Shown here in pieces: positions 24,701 to 35,006 of a DNA stretch of 64,000 bases. The translations under genes were made by a program, and so were the position numbers. Every line of letters starts with the position of its first letter. Within the stretch, counting starts at the first letter, position 1. Origin of the DNA: Lonicera japonica (taxonomy: Eukaryota > Streptophyta > Magnoliopsida > Dipsacales > Caprifoliaceae); the NCBI GenBank assembly GCA_021464415.1, contig CM038463.1:868001-932000 (forward strand), given 5' to 3'. The notes under the pieces were generated by a model. It was not told where the DNA came from, did no database searches, and saw only the letters and a list, made by a program, of their open reading frames with translations.

Positions 24701-26369
24701 AATTTTGATTTAACGTAGATGCTTGAGATTGAAGATATGTTAAAAGCAGTTAAGCTATAAGAGCACATTGCCTTGCTATTACAAAAATGGAGACACACAG
24801 CCATGGCTTAAACTAGAAAATGATAAGCAATTGACGTCCTATTTGAACACTAATTATGGAAAAAGATCAATTAGTACTTATGTTGAGTCTAATGTAGAAG
24901 ATGACCCAATACTGAGTCAAGTTGAGGCTGTAGTTGGCCCAACACCCACTAAGCATATTCCTATTGATGTTTTGCTAGACCTTGCTTATAGTTCAGTTGA
25001 TTATAGTGTAGCGTTCAAAGTGCCTATAGAAATTGATGATGAAGGTATAGAAGGAGGGAAACAGTGGTAGTGATGTGGGCAGTGATGACTCTACTAAGCT
25101 AGAGCACTTTAGTGATAGTGAGTATGAGGATGGTGATAAGCAATCCCACCCAATTGCTCTTGTCTCCACGTCAGCGCCAACTCAAACATTCCACATCAGC
25201 CACCGCAAGTTGAATATAAACAGAAGAGAACAGTTGGGTTAGATTGCAAAGCTTATGAAACATTGGTGTTGACATTGGGAAAATTGAAACAATAGGGTTT
25301 AAGTTGCAGCTGACCCCAAACTTTGGGGTTAAAGTTATCAATTGCCCACAAAATAACAGATCCAGTTCTAAACATAAATAGTGTAATGGTCACACACATA
25401 ACAAAAAGTAAATAATTCAACTGTTAAATGCAGGCTAGCAACAATCAAAGGAGAAGCTGAATTCCCGTAACCAAAATATGTAACTTCCATCAGACTAAAA
25501 TATACTTAAATGCAGGCTAGCAACAATCAAAGGAGAAGCTGAATTCCCGTAACCAAAATATGTAACTTCCTATCAGACTAAAATATACAAGGGTTTCAGG
25601 ATCCATACGTTTACAAGCAGATAGTTATGTTTCATAACACTTGAAATCTATTCTTAAACAAAGAAAGAGAGTTGGGAGGGGGGGGGGGTGGGGGGGGCAT
25701 GAAAACACAAAAAATAAACTCATGACTCGATTTGCGGTTCATAAACAGAAAAATAACAAAATCATATAAAATGCTACAACCATATACCATTACATATTGA
25801 GAATTAAGGGAAATTGCAGACAAAATTCTTAAGGAAACAAAAACTGTAGTGTGCTTGAATGAAAAGCAGAGAAATACCTTAGTGGCTGAGAATAGAACAT
25901 TTGGTGATTCTGTACCGGGCACAAACTCCTCGGTAGCATCGGAAACCCGGTGCTCCAATTCAAGCAGCCCATTCGAGAAAGGAGAAGGCGAGGACGTTGG
26001 CAAAGATGAACCAGATGAGAAAGCAACGGGCTGAGGAGTTGCAGGAGAAGTTCGAAATGGGACGGCAGCAGGTTGTAACGGTGAAGAAAAAACAGGAGGG
26101 CCAGGAGGAGTGCTCAAATGAGGAACAACAGGGCTACCAGTTCTAACTCCATTTGCTGGTGAAGGTAAAGTTGGGGTCTTCATAGAAGGGGAAGGAATAT
26201 GGTTGGGTTGTACTACCGGCGGAGGAGGAAATCTGGGCCCTCCCGTTGATGAATGGAGAGGAGGAGGGGGAGGGCTCAAATTTGTTTCGGGGCGAGGCGT
26301 TGGAGAGTCTTGGTTAGAGGGGGTGATGGTAACAGAGTACCCAACTGAAGGTTGTGGTGGGTTGGCCAT
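18749..26369 (-). CDS. SEC23: Protein transport protein SEC23 (plant SEC23A/D-like, Pro-rich N-terminus), five exons, one frameshift
   Basis: SEC23 is the COPII inner-coat subunit and Sar1 GTPase activator on ER exit sites. Exons on the - strand: 26369-25878 (start ATG, MANPPQPSVGYSVTITPSNQ, Pro/Ser-rich), 23024-21203, 19315-19199, 19094-19023 and 18886-18749 (ends VLPPEPS, TAA). All junctions are GT-AG and phase 0. Exon 2 holds the zinc finger (HHCQNCGAYA and QWQCVICRN), the trunk (APVVLVIDECLDEP, GNSRIIVCAGGPNT), beta-sandwich and helical regions, and the start of the gelsolin-like domain (DHGTDVFIWL); exons 3-5 complete it (GKSAAALAACRTLAEE, SSQARYFVSRL, FIHFDDPSFCEWM). Exon 2 is 1822 bp, one more than a multiple of three. 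The frame breaks between the two zinc-ligand pairs in the AAATTTTTA run at 22880-22888 (read on the - strand). Without that base the product would be 879 residues, about the length I recall for Arabidopsis SEC23A. Confidence 0.93.
19783..20849. mobile_element. Non-autonomous MULE with ~120-bp TIRs in SEC23 intron 2 (Pack-MULE-like)
   Basis: Both ends read inward as GAGTAAACYACCCTAATGG and remain alignable for about 120 bp. They are flanked by a perfect 9-bp target-site duplication TTAATTGTA (19774-19782 and 20850-20858), diagnostic of Mutator-type insertion. The interior at 20340-20580 is GC-richer than its surroundings and contains four copies of GATGGTTGGGTTTGTGGT. It may be a captured host fragment, but I do not recognise a protein. 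The insertion lies between SEC23 exons 2 and 3 and does not touch splice sites. Confidence 0.93.
20430..20560. repeat. Short tandem GATGGTTGGGTTTGTGGT repeats in the MULE interior
   Basis: Copies begin near 20436, 20472 and 20530, with spacers of GGGAGG and GGTGG type. Open frames on both strands across them are repeat-driven (His/Pro on one strand, Trp/Val/Gly on the other) and are not credible proteins. Confidence 0.7.
23905..25348. mobile_element. MULE with ~200-bp TIRs in SEC23 intron 1, deletion derivative
   Basis: The left end TGGGCAATCGACAATTTTAA and the reverse complement of the right end TGGGCAATTGATAACTTTAA continue as near-identical inverted repeats for about 200 bp (to GACAAGAGCAATTG). 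The flanks carry CAAAATAA on both sides (23897-23904 and 25349-25356). This is an 8-bp perfect match, or 9 bp with one mismatch. The interior keeps the start of a MuDR-type gene (next feature). The high TIR identity suggests a fairly recent insertion. Confidence 0.93.
24586..25072 (+). pseudogene. MURA N-terminal PB1-like fragment inside the intronic MULE
   Basis: In broken frames the text reads YFTLEIHHKGTFVHRK, then RCYVGGKIDYFDYCNF, then MLEIEDMLK, followed by the open frame 24768-25070 (YKNGDTQPWLKLENDKQL, STYVES, and acidic DDEG near the end). This is the N-terminal PB1-like region of plant MuDR transposases. The DNA-binding, DDE and SWIM parts are absent; the right TIR begins about 60 bases after the fragment. 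The element is therefore a deletion derivative of an autonomous MULE. It is not the same sequence as the 13.5-15.5 kb copy. Confidence 0.75.
25424..25587. repeat. 82-bp direct tandem duplication in SEC23 intron 1
   Basis: TTAAATGCAGGCTAGCAACA begins at 25424 and again at 25506. The two copies are almost identical through CAGACTAAAATATAC, differing by one base insertion (TTCCATC versus TTCCTATC). Confidence 0.9.
25676..25700. repeat. G-run (about 24 nt, one A and one T interruption)
   Basis: GGGAGGGGGGGGGGTGGGGG lies within SEC23 intron 1; on the transcribed strand it is a C-run. It is a likely weak point for sequencing and could form a G-quadruplex on the + strand. Confidence 0.8.
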
Positions 26370-26578
26370 TGGAGGAGTGTTCAAGAATACCTCTAAATCT
26401 TAATACCAGGTCCTCTCTTGAAAACAAAAAAGAAAGAAGCAAACCAGGAAAATTCAAAAAGTATGGCAATCACATAGATGAGGATGAATGGTACCAATCT
26501 ATCTAGGAACAGATGTATAAAGAAAGAAACTAGTAAGTGGTGATGTGCATCGATGAAGAAGAAAGAAGGAGGAAAACC

Positions 26579-26602
26579 CAGAGAGAGAGAGAGAGAGAGA
26601 GA
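26579..26602. repeat. (GA)n microsatellite in the SEC23 5' leader region
   Basis: About ten GA units lie roughly 210 bases upstream of the SEC23 start codon (CT repeat on the gene's strand). This is a common position for a 5' UTR or core-promoter pyrimidine patch in plants. Confidence 0.85.
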
Positions 26603-26639
26603 CCTAAAACCCCAGAAATAAACAAGAATAGGTTGTGAT

Positions 26640-27130
26640 TGAAACCTAATTCAAGAATTCTAGGCTGGGGGCAAGGTTGATTGACAACCTCCAAGATTTA
26701 AGCTTTCCAAGAAGAGCTTCAGTTGGATTACGATCGAAGCCCCAAATCGGGATTATTCTAAGATGATGCTGGCTCCAGATTGAGAAATCTGTGGAAATAA
26801 AGAAATAAAAAATGGGGATATAAATTTGTTTCAAAGAAGGGAACAATGTATCATAGGGCCATCCAATGGATGATGAAAAAAAAAAAAAAAAAACGCATAC
26901 CTGAGCTGAGGAAGAGGAGCGATGAGAAAGAATCGAGAAATAAAAACAGGATTCATTTGGGTGGGTCAAAAATCCGTACCACAATTCAATCCTTTTTCCA
27001 TCAATTTCAAATAAAAACAGCCCTGTGGATTCATTTGGGATTAATATTGGGTCAAAAATCCATTGGTACCACAAGCGGCGTCTCCCTTCAATCCTTTTTC
27101 CATCAATTTCAACACCCCGGCCCTCATGTT
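26640..27130. other. Region upstream of SEC23 with an imperfect direct duplication
   Basis: GGATTCATTTGGG ... GGGTCAAAAATCC ... CAATCCTTTTTCCATCAATT occurs at about 26949-27007 and again at about 27027-27108, the second copy carrying extra insertions. A poly-A run lies at 26877-26893. It probably holds the 5' UTR or promoter of SEC23; no protein is recognised in the overlapping open frames. Confidence 0.6.
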
Positions 27131-27310
27131 TAATAAAGAGAAGTAGTACTTCTCGGTTTTCTCTTTTCATAATATTAATTTATTTTAAGGAAAATGATAA
27201 ATGTTGATGGACACTCATAGTTTAGAGAGAGAAAACAAAAAATAAGAGAAAAGAGAAGTTGTCTCACCACCACCACCTTACTCTCCGATCGTATCTCCGA
27301 GAGGTATGTT

Positions 27311-27325
27311 CTCATCATCATCATT

Positions 27326-27364
<39 letters not shown>

Positions 27365-27388
27365 TTCTTCTTCTTCTTCTTCTTCTTA
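27311..27388. repeat. (CAT)n / (CTT)n compound microsatellite
   Basis: About 16 CAT units are followed by about 8 CTT units. On the - strand it yields an artificial poly-Met open frame. Confidence 0.95.
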
Positions 27389-27760
27389 TTCTTTTTTTCT
27401 AGATTTTAGTAAAACTTAACTTTTGATCAAACCGTTGGATTTGGCTCATTTTTGGATATGTTGTTCGGAAGACAAAGTTACTATTGTTGCGCGAAAAATA
27501 AGACGATCAGAAGTCGTTTTGCTATCGAAATCGATCAATTTTGACAGCCCAGCGGGATTTGAAAAAAAAATATGATTGTAACTCTTTTTTTTTTATTTTT
27601 TTACGAACCCACGTCGATCCATATCTATATCATATAAATAAATTGAGTGGATGTTGATCTCACAATTTTGTGTTCTCTATTTTGTAATGGTTCTAAAATT
27701 ATTTTAGCACCTTTTGATTTGTTGTTCAAGTGATGTTATCTTATGGTTGTTGTTCAGAAT

Positions 27761-28305
27761 GTGCTAAATGCATTTACCTTCTGGTTGTTGTCTAGATGGT
27801 GCTAAATGCATGGCACCCTTTGGTTACTGTTATGGTGCTAAATACATTTAGCACCTTCTGGTTGTGGTGCTTAATGTATTTAGCACCTTTGGTTGCTCTC
27901 TAGAGGGTGCTAAATGCATTTAGTACCTTTTGGTTGTGGCGCTAAATGCATTTAGCACCTTATTGTTGCTGTCTAGCGGGTGCTAAATCATTTACCACCT
28001 TCTGGTTGTGGTGCTAAATGCATTTAGCACCCTCTGGTTGCTGTCCACTGGTGCTAAATGCATTTAGCACCCCTGATTGTTCCAGCAGGTCTAAATGCAT
28101 TTAGCACATTCTGGTTGTGCTGTCCACAGGTGCTAAATGCATTTCACTTCTGGTTGTGGTGCTAAATGCATTTAGCACCATTTGGTTGCTTCCAGGGGGT
28201 GCTAAACCATTTAGCACCTTCTGGTACTTTTTGGTTGTAGTGCTAAATGCATTTAACACCCTTTGGTTGCTGTGCAGGGAGTGCTAAATGCATTTAGCAC
28301 CTTCT
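27761..28305. repeat. Palindromic minisatellite, unit GGTGCTAAATGCATTTAGCACC
   Basis: The 22-bp unit GGTGCTAAATGCATTTAGCACC is a perfect palindrome. About 15 complete or mutated units occur, separated by two alternating spacers of the kinds TTCTGGTTGTG and CTTTGGTTGCTGTCTAGAGG, so the higher-order period is about 70-80 bp. Several units are intact (for example near 27937, 28015, 28049 and 28281). No coding potential. It lies about 1.4 kb upstream of the SEC23 start codon. Confidence 0.92.
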
Positions 28306-29497
28306 GTGCTGTTGGTGTTATAATGAGACGATATTATAAGGAAGGGGTATTGGTGTCTTTTTTGTAAGTCCTTAATTTACATGCTAATTTTTAAATACTT
28401 TATAATATTTAATTATTAGCCCTTATACCTAAATTGGCTCTTTAAATTATTATTAAAAAAATTTATTTAAATAATATAATAACAATATAAATTTATTCGG
28501 GACAGTCCCAATTGTATAATAAAAGACATAATTAATCTAAATAACAAAAACATTAAATGCCTAAAATAACATATATAAATTGATGCATTTTTGCTAAACA
28601 AAGAGTTAATATAGTTTATGCTTCCCAAAAAAAAGCATGATTTCATAAAAAAAAATTAAAATATAAAATAAAATGAAACAATTAAGAATACAATAAATAG
28701 GGCCACTCCTTCTCACTTCTCCCATAATATCTAACACAATAATTTCAAATTTTTAGACCCACTCAAAAAGACTAAATATAGTACTTAACAAATTTCAAAT
28801 TTAAAGAATAAACTTTCCAGATACTCTAGATAAAGACAAATTGTAGACAAAGAGGAATGCATTTTTTTTATTTTTATTTTTATTTTTATTGGAGACTAAA
28901 ATGAAAAGTAAGAAAGTCTTTAGTTTTAACGGTAAATTCGGCATTTTTTTTTTGGTTATCGTTGACTGTATTAAAAGCCAACAATAATAGCTATATTAAA
29001 AAGATTGTTTGATACTTGAAACTTGAATAAACTTTAAATGAAAATATTATGTCATTTTTTCACTACGGCAACCAAAAAAAAAGTCATAAAACTAGAATAT
29101 TATTGGAATTGTCAAAAACTATACTTTGTTTTTAAGAACCAATTTGCCTTCGGGTAATTTTATTTTTATCCATGATATCTTGCAGTTAATCCGCGTTATT
29201 AAGTTAATTCGCATTGCCTATTAAATTAATCCACGAGTGTGGATAGACTAACAAAAAATATTATTGATTTAATTTTGTAAAGATTATTTTCTTAATGATT
29301 TAATACTAAAAATCCACTAGATTAATAAGTACATCCACTTTAATTAAATAAATAAAAATATGAGCAATTAGTTTTAAGGACGAATATTCATTTCTATACC
29401 TATTTAAGGACACAACTTTTATACTAATAATTTAAGGTTTAAAGTTTTGTTTAACGAATAAACTTTTGCAGTTAAAGAATTAAAATTAAATTAATAT
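28306..29497. other. AT-rich intergenic stretch, nothing recognised
   Basis: No open frame above background, no paired ends found. Short A/T tracts such as TTTTTATTTTTATTTTTATT near 28868 are the only features. Confidence 0.5.
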
Positions 29498-30311
29498 TGT
29501 TGGAGCTAAAAACTAGAAAGTTGCCCTTAGCGCCACGCAGTCAATTAGATAATGACAAATGATTAGAGTAATAAAAGAGGAAAGTGCTAAGCTTAGGAGA
29601 ATCAGCGATTTATAGAGGAGGTTGGCCTCGTATAGGGATACGGGTTACTCCTCCCCTGTGAAGTGGAGCTCGGAGCTCGGTTTGTTTTGTATTAATAATA
29701 GATTTAAAAGCGTACAAACTCACAAAAGTCTCTCTTATCACTTCCACTTTCTTGGTATTATAGTAGGATTAGGAAGCCGAGCTAAAGCTGGTCTAATTTT
29801 TACAAGAGAAACTCGGTTGTCCACTGTCTCTCCTTTTTCTTTTTTTTGGTTGGTGAAAGGAGTAAATGCCCCTGGTACATATATCACTGGGGAGAAGATG
29901 TGGCCAGGGTGTACAGGGTGCACCTAGAGCCATGCTTGCATCAGTATCAACTCTGACCTTGCTTCTCCATGAATTTCGGTGTATTAAATGCAGTGGGTGC
30001 GCATTTAATGAAAGTAAGAGAAGCTCTGCGCGTTCTGTAGAGCAAGTAACAGTCGCCCATGCCTTCGCCACCCACTCTGGCAGAGTGGGTTGGATGATGA
30101 AGGGGGAGAGAAAATCTCCGAGCTCGTCGAGAACGATTTCGCAGTTCGCGCTCTGTAACATGTAGTTCAAAGTAGGTCTTCAGGTAAGAGATCAATTTCC
30201 TTCACAAGGTCGTGGGAGGTCTTCTCCGAGCTCCTTATCGAGCAATGAGCTCGGCAGCAGGGCTAGTGCTCAGCCACATGTCAGCCCGAGGTTGGCGGGA
30301 CAGGCCGTACA
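29498..30311 (-). mobile_element. Solo LTR of a Gypsy family related to the 35-kb element
   Basis: Read on the - strand it begins TGTACGGCCTGTCCCGCCAA and ends TTTTTAGCTCCAACA (TG...CA, about 814 bp). It shares text and order with the LTR at about 35.0-35.86 kb: CCGCCAACC then GTGGC near the start, GGAGCTCGGA, a segment translating as TFIKCAPTAFN versus NFIKCIPTAFN, and the CCAACA end. No primer site or gag follows. I do not see a convincing 5-bp duplication. Open frames inside are LTR text, not genes. Confidence 0.7.
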
Positions 30312-31120
30312 AGTAATCCGCACCATCAAATACAATTACAAAACTAATTTATATTAGTGTTATTCCTATAATGTCTATATCATCTAATTGATTATTAAAT
30401 TAATCTAAACTCCTAAATCTTGCTAGAAATTAATATCTATAAAATCAAATTCGAAATTCAAATTTAAACAATCAAATAACTTCTAACAACTTAATCAATT
30501 ACTAAAATATAGAAAATCAAATAATTCAAAATTTAAATTTCAACAATCAAAAAAATTTAAACAACCTAATCAATTTGGCTAGTAATTAACAAGGTTTATT
30601 TTATTTCTATCCGCGAAATTTGTCAAACTATTTCTCTTTTTGGGTTTTACTAAGTTAATCTCTATAACGCACTAAGTTTAACCACGTTATTGGATAAATT
30701 TACAAAAATCAATATTGACATAATTTTTATAAAATAATAATTCTTTTTAATTCAATTGTAAATTATCCACCAAATTTTTACTTCTATCCACCGTCAATAA
30801 TATATCAAAAAGTAAGCATAAATTATAATAATAAAATGATATTTCTAAAATATTCAGTTTATTGTCAATTATATCCACTTTTCGGACTTGAGATTAGACC
30901 ATAAGATTAAACTATAGTCTATAATTCACATTTGCTTCCATAATTAAGATTATACAATAATTCATATTAGTCTTGGAATAGTAATTAAACAGTAAGTGTA
31001 GTTTGAAACATTTGTAATACATCTACAAAATTTAGTTCCTACCTAAAAGCGAATTAAAATTATAGCTTTAATTACAGATTCATGATAGCAAACAAAAAAC
31101 AAAACATATATTATAATGAT
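30312..31120. other. AT-rich intergenic stretch, nothing recognised
   Basis: About 800 bases of low-complexity AT-rich sequence with no supported gene or paired ends. Confidence 0.5.
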
Positions 31121-31346
31121 GTGTTTGACGCACCGGATTAGAGAGTCAAATTGGATTAGTTAATCCTATCCGGACATGATAAAACAATCCCACCTCTTAG
31201 GTGAAATTCGTTAATCCTTCCATCGGTGGTATAAGAAACTTTAATGGGATAAATAATCCATCCCGATATACAATTCCGACGAACATCAAATATGGAATAT
31301 GATAAAGTTATTCTATCCCGCTTTTTATCCGACGCATCAAACGTAG
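31121..31346. mobile_element. MITE-like element with GTTTGAYGCRYCGGAT ends
   Basis: The left end GTGTTTGACGCACCGGAT and the reverse complement of the right end ACGTTTGATGCGTCGGAT form imperfect inverted repeats of about 17 bp enclosing 226 bp with no coding sequence. The internal text is also partly inverted (GGGATAAATAATCC, GATTAGTTAATCC). The target-site duplication could not be fixed, so superfamily is open. Confidence 0.55.
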
Positions 31347-31733
31347 CCTAATTGAATATTCTTTCTTTGACTTGAAAGGATTGAGATCGAAGGAAATGAT
31401 GTTTGTTACCTCCACTAATTCTTAATTAGTTTATTAAGTTCCAATACTACTTTATTTTTATTTTTTTCAGAGCCCTCATTGTATAGAAAAGAAAAAGAAA
31501 ATAGTAAACTCATTTGTTGAAAAAAATTATTCTATTGTTATGATGTACTAATATAAATTAAATCCGCCCAGTTTTGTACTATTGTATATTTTGGATGAAT
31601 AATGAATTTATAGTACTTGTATCAATAAACCTTTTTACAAATTAAGAAAATAGATTATTAAGGAAGTTTTCTAATCAGGAAACTAATTTTAAAGGTAAAT
31701 ATATTTAAAGTATTATTAATCGGGGGATATACT

Positions 31734-32160
31734 CAGGGGCGTGGCCACTTGCACCTTTGTGGGGTCTAATGACCCCACTTGTTTTTAAAAATTTACATAC
31801 AAATATAGTATATTTTTAACATATTTGAACTGATACGTGTAATTGACACCACTTAAATTTAGAAAAATTAGTAAATAGTGGGGTCAAATTGTAAATAAAT
31901 AAAAAAAGGAATGTAGAACAAATATAATTTCCATGAGAAATGCGAGTAAGCCTCAAAACGTGTCCTAAAAATTATGTCTCAATTGCATTTTGAGTGATAA
32001 AGATGCATTTACACTTACTATTAGGTTGTGTTTTTTTGGACCAAATAGCATTGCTCATTCCTTATTTTTTCAACTGATAATTTAAGTACTGTAGTTGATG
32101 TGAGACTGGTGATAAATTAATGTATGACCCCACTAATCAAATTTTCAGGCTACGCCATTG
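31734..32160. mobile_element. hAT-type MITE, 427 bp
   Basis: The left end CAGGGGCGTGGC and the reverse complement of the right end CAATGGCGTAGC match the plant hAT consensus style. The 8-bp duplication GATATACT is perfect on both sides (31726-31733 and 32161-32168). There is no transposase. Confidence 0.88.
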
Positions 32161-33058
32161 GATATACTTCTCAATTTTTATAAGGAAGTTTTGAAAATTT
32201 TGTTTCAAGGTTAACATAAATCAAGGGTGGATAAACTGCAAAAATTTGTGGATAGAAATAAAATTACCCTTTGCCTTCTAGTCTGGCAAACAAATTTGAA
32301 CAATTCGCAAAATAAATATAGAACTAAACAAAAAAAGAAATAGGTTGAGTGTATAAAAAAAATGAATAAAGAAATAAGTTGAGAAAAATCAAGAACTTGG
32401 ATTTAACCCTATGCTTCCAATTCTTTTAACGTTTTACATATAAAAAATAAAATAAATATTAAAATACTCAATGAAATGTCAATAAGAAGACTCTAATATA
32501 CAAAATATACAATATAAAGTCAAAACCAAATTTCAAGTTGAAGAAACTTAAAACTCCAAACCCTCATGAAACTAACCACTATTGTTAAATTGAATGATAA
32601 AACAATTCATAAAGATACTCTTTCTTATGTCAATTATGTCAGTGTCAATGTTGGTGTAAAAAAATTTGCGCATAACATATTAAGTTTATTTTCGCTCGAG
32701 TGATCTACACACGGAAAACCTAATGAACATAAATGAAAAAGAAATCAACATTTGTGAAATAAAATGTATCCAACTCCAACTATACTTCAAAGACACTGAA
32801 ATTTTATAAATAATCCTAAAAGAGAAAGCATATCTTATCGGTTCTTGAAAAAAATATTAGGCTTGCAAAAAAATCTTCAATTGAAACTATATTTTGATTA
32901 TAAAAAATTATTGGAATTTTATGTGTCTAGAATAACATGATTGTGAAAAATAACAAAGAAAAAAGATGAAGCGCAATAGAAGAGAGTTAAAAATAAGCAA
33001 AAATCATAGCTATGGGGGGATAAGAAGATATTAAATAGCCATAACTTTTGTAACGTTA
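32161..33058. other. AT-rich intergenic stretch, nothing recognised
   Basis: No supported gene, no paired repeat ends found. Confidence 0.5.
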
Positions 33059-33471
33059 TGTGATGATCTGGGCTCCGACCCTAATGAGATATTGCTCGCT
33101 TTGGGCGGCTCCACTCTAACTCCAACTAGGTAGCCCGTTCTCGCACCGTTTTGTTCTTGGTAGGTGCACCCATGACAACCCCCAAAAGGCCTCTCTTACT
33201 AGTGGAAATCCCGCCCTCGTCGGCACAACATACTCTGTGGGGTCCGCTATGATACCATTTGTGACGACCCAGGCTCCGACCCTAACGAGATATTGTCCGC
33301 TTTGGGTGGCTCCATTCTAGTTCCAACTAGGTAGCCCTTTCTTGCACGGTTTTGTTCTTGGTAGGTGCACCCATGGCAACCCCCAAAAGGCCTCTCTTAC
33401 TAATGGAAACCCCTTGGGTGCACATATATGGCACTAAAAGTTTCCCCCACTTTCCGATGTGGGATTTTACA
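33059..33471 (-). mobile_element. TRIM retrotransposon (terminal-repeat retrotransposon in miniature)
   Basis: Two copies of a unit containing GGCTCCGACCCTAA, GAGATATTG, CGCTTTGGG and CCCCCAAAAGGCCTCTCTTA lie at 33059-about 33210 and 33260-33471. The element is in - orientation: the full LTR (212 bp, TGTAAAATCCCACATCGG ... CGTCACA) is followed on that strand by a primer site TGGTATCATAGC, close to the initiator-Met tRNA type. The other LTR is truncated. A perfect 5-bp duplication CGTTA flanks the element (33054-33058 and 33472-33476). Total 413 bp, no coding capacity. Confidence 0.88.
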
Positions 33472-33476
33472 CGTTA

Positions 33477-35006
33477 CTTGAAAAAAACAAATGCAAGAGA
33501 GAGCAATGGAAATAAAGAGAAATAATTGTATTTATTTTAAAAATATATAAATGTGCAGGAGCTTGAAAGTTGAAGGATAAAATTTAAAAAAATATATATA
33601 CTAAAACTTGAAAAGAAACAAATGTATATAACCTGTACGTGTGTAGACATTTTAAAATATACAATAATACTATAATTTAAAATATATTTAATATCATTAA
33701 GTATAATATAATTTAAAACATGATTAATGATTATAGAGAAAAAGAAAAGAATGAATTTAATAAAAGAAAAATTGAGAACTAAAGGTGGTCTAAGAAGAAA
33801 GAAAGAGAGCTGAATAGTCAATATCTACTAAAACTACATGAATACGCTGTCCCATTTTAAACAAAGTACCACATGTCAGCTTCTCATATTCTCAGCACTT
33901 ATATCCCAGCCTTATTTCATCTTCTATTTCTCTGAATTAAATTTACAAAACTTATCATTTTCTTCCATCCATTTATATCTTAGCATTATTTCGTCTTCTA
34001 GTTCTCTAAATTAATTTTACATAATTTATCATTTTCTTCTATCCGTTACGACAGTTTAGAGATTCATTCTCTCCCATTTTTCTCACCAACGTCCTATATA
34101 AATGTTTGAAACCATGCTCCTTATTATGTTTTTCCTTGCTTCTATCATTTCGAGTAATAATCTTTACTTTCCACCTAATTTCGGAGAAATTTCGTGCGAT
34201 TTAATAAATATATTAGGGCTCATTTTGTTTGCATCAATTTTAGGGCTTTATACTAATTTTCCTCTTAAGGAGAATTTTGGGGGGTTTTATTGTTCTATAT
34301 ATAAACCTCTTTTTAACTATTATGTTCATTTTTGTAACTAATGAATTGTCAATTGTGGTTATAGACATGGTTATATAAAATTGGAAATTTGTTATTTGCC
34401 TGAGAAAGTTTGTGGGATTTTGACGATGACGATGATGTGAATTATGGGTTGAATCTCTCGATAATGTTTGTTAATCGGGTGTTCAATTGAGAAAATAAAG
34501 CAATATATATACTAACAAGAAGCTTTTATGGAACTTTTGGCCACTCAGCTTTTATACAATGAACTCCAAATATTACAAATGTAATGAACTTTCAGATTTT
34601 ATTGGCTTTTTAATTATGTTTATTTATAGTCATTACAAATATTATTCAATTCATAACATTCACTTTTGCGTTCAACTGAAAATAATTTTGTTAAGCTCGC
34701 ACGGGTAGTAATCTAATTAAGTATAAAGATCGACAGAGGCCATAAATTAAAGAATAGAGAATAAGGTATTAGTTATTGGACACATGGAAACACTATATAA
34801 GATGATATCATTTTACTTATATATATTATATGATATAGGATAGAAGATTAGTTATGTATTTGTTTATTTTTCAAATTTGATCCCTAATCCTTAATGTCTC
34901 TTAGATTTATTTCTTCTTCTTTCCCCTTCCTTTCTTTTAGTCTGCATAGAATATTGAGTTTTATATGAGATAATGACATATAGATTGATGGAGCAAATTA
35001 ATAAGT
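33477..35006. other. Intergenic, no gene supported
   Basis: AT-rich. The open frames at 33537-33821 and 34102-34341 are hydrophobic, low-complexity and without family resemblance. A diverged repeat of TATATCTTAGCATTATTTCG / TATATCCCAGCCTTATTTCA style occurs at 33900-33985. Confidence 0.5.

Noticed and set aside
27175..27363. Poly-Met open frame on the - strand
   Set aside because: Product of the CAT microsatellite.
27761..28305. CRISPR-like look of the repeat/spacer array
   Set aside because: The spacers are themselves repeated, units are mutated, and the setting is a plant nuclear genome. It is a minisatellite.
29622..30195. Several 80-125 residue open frames
   Set aside because: They lie within LTR text shared with the 35-kb element and are not conserved as proteins.
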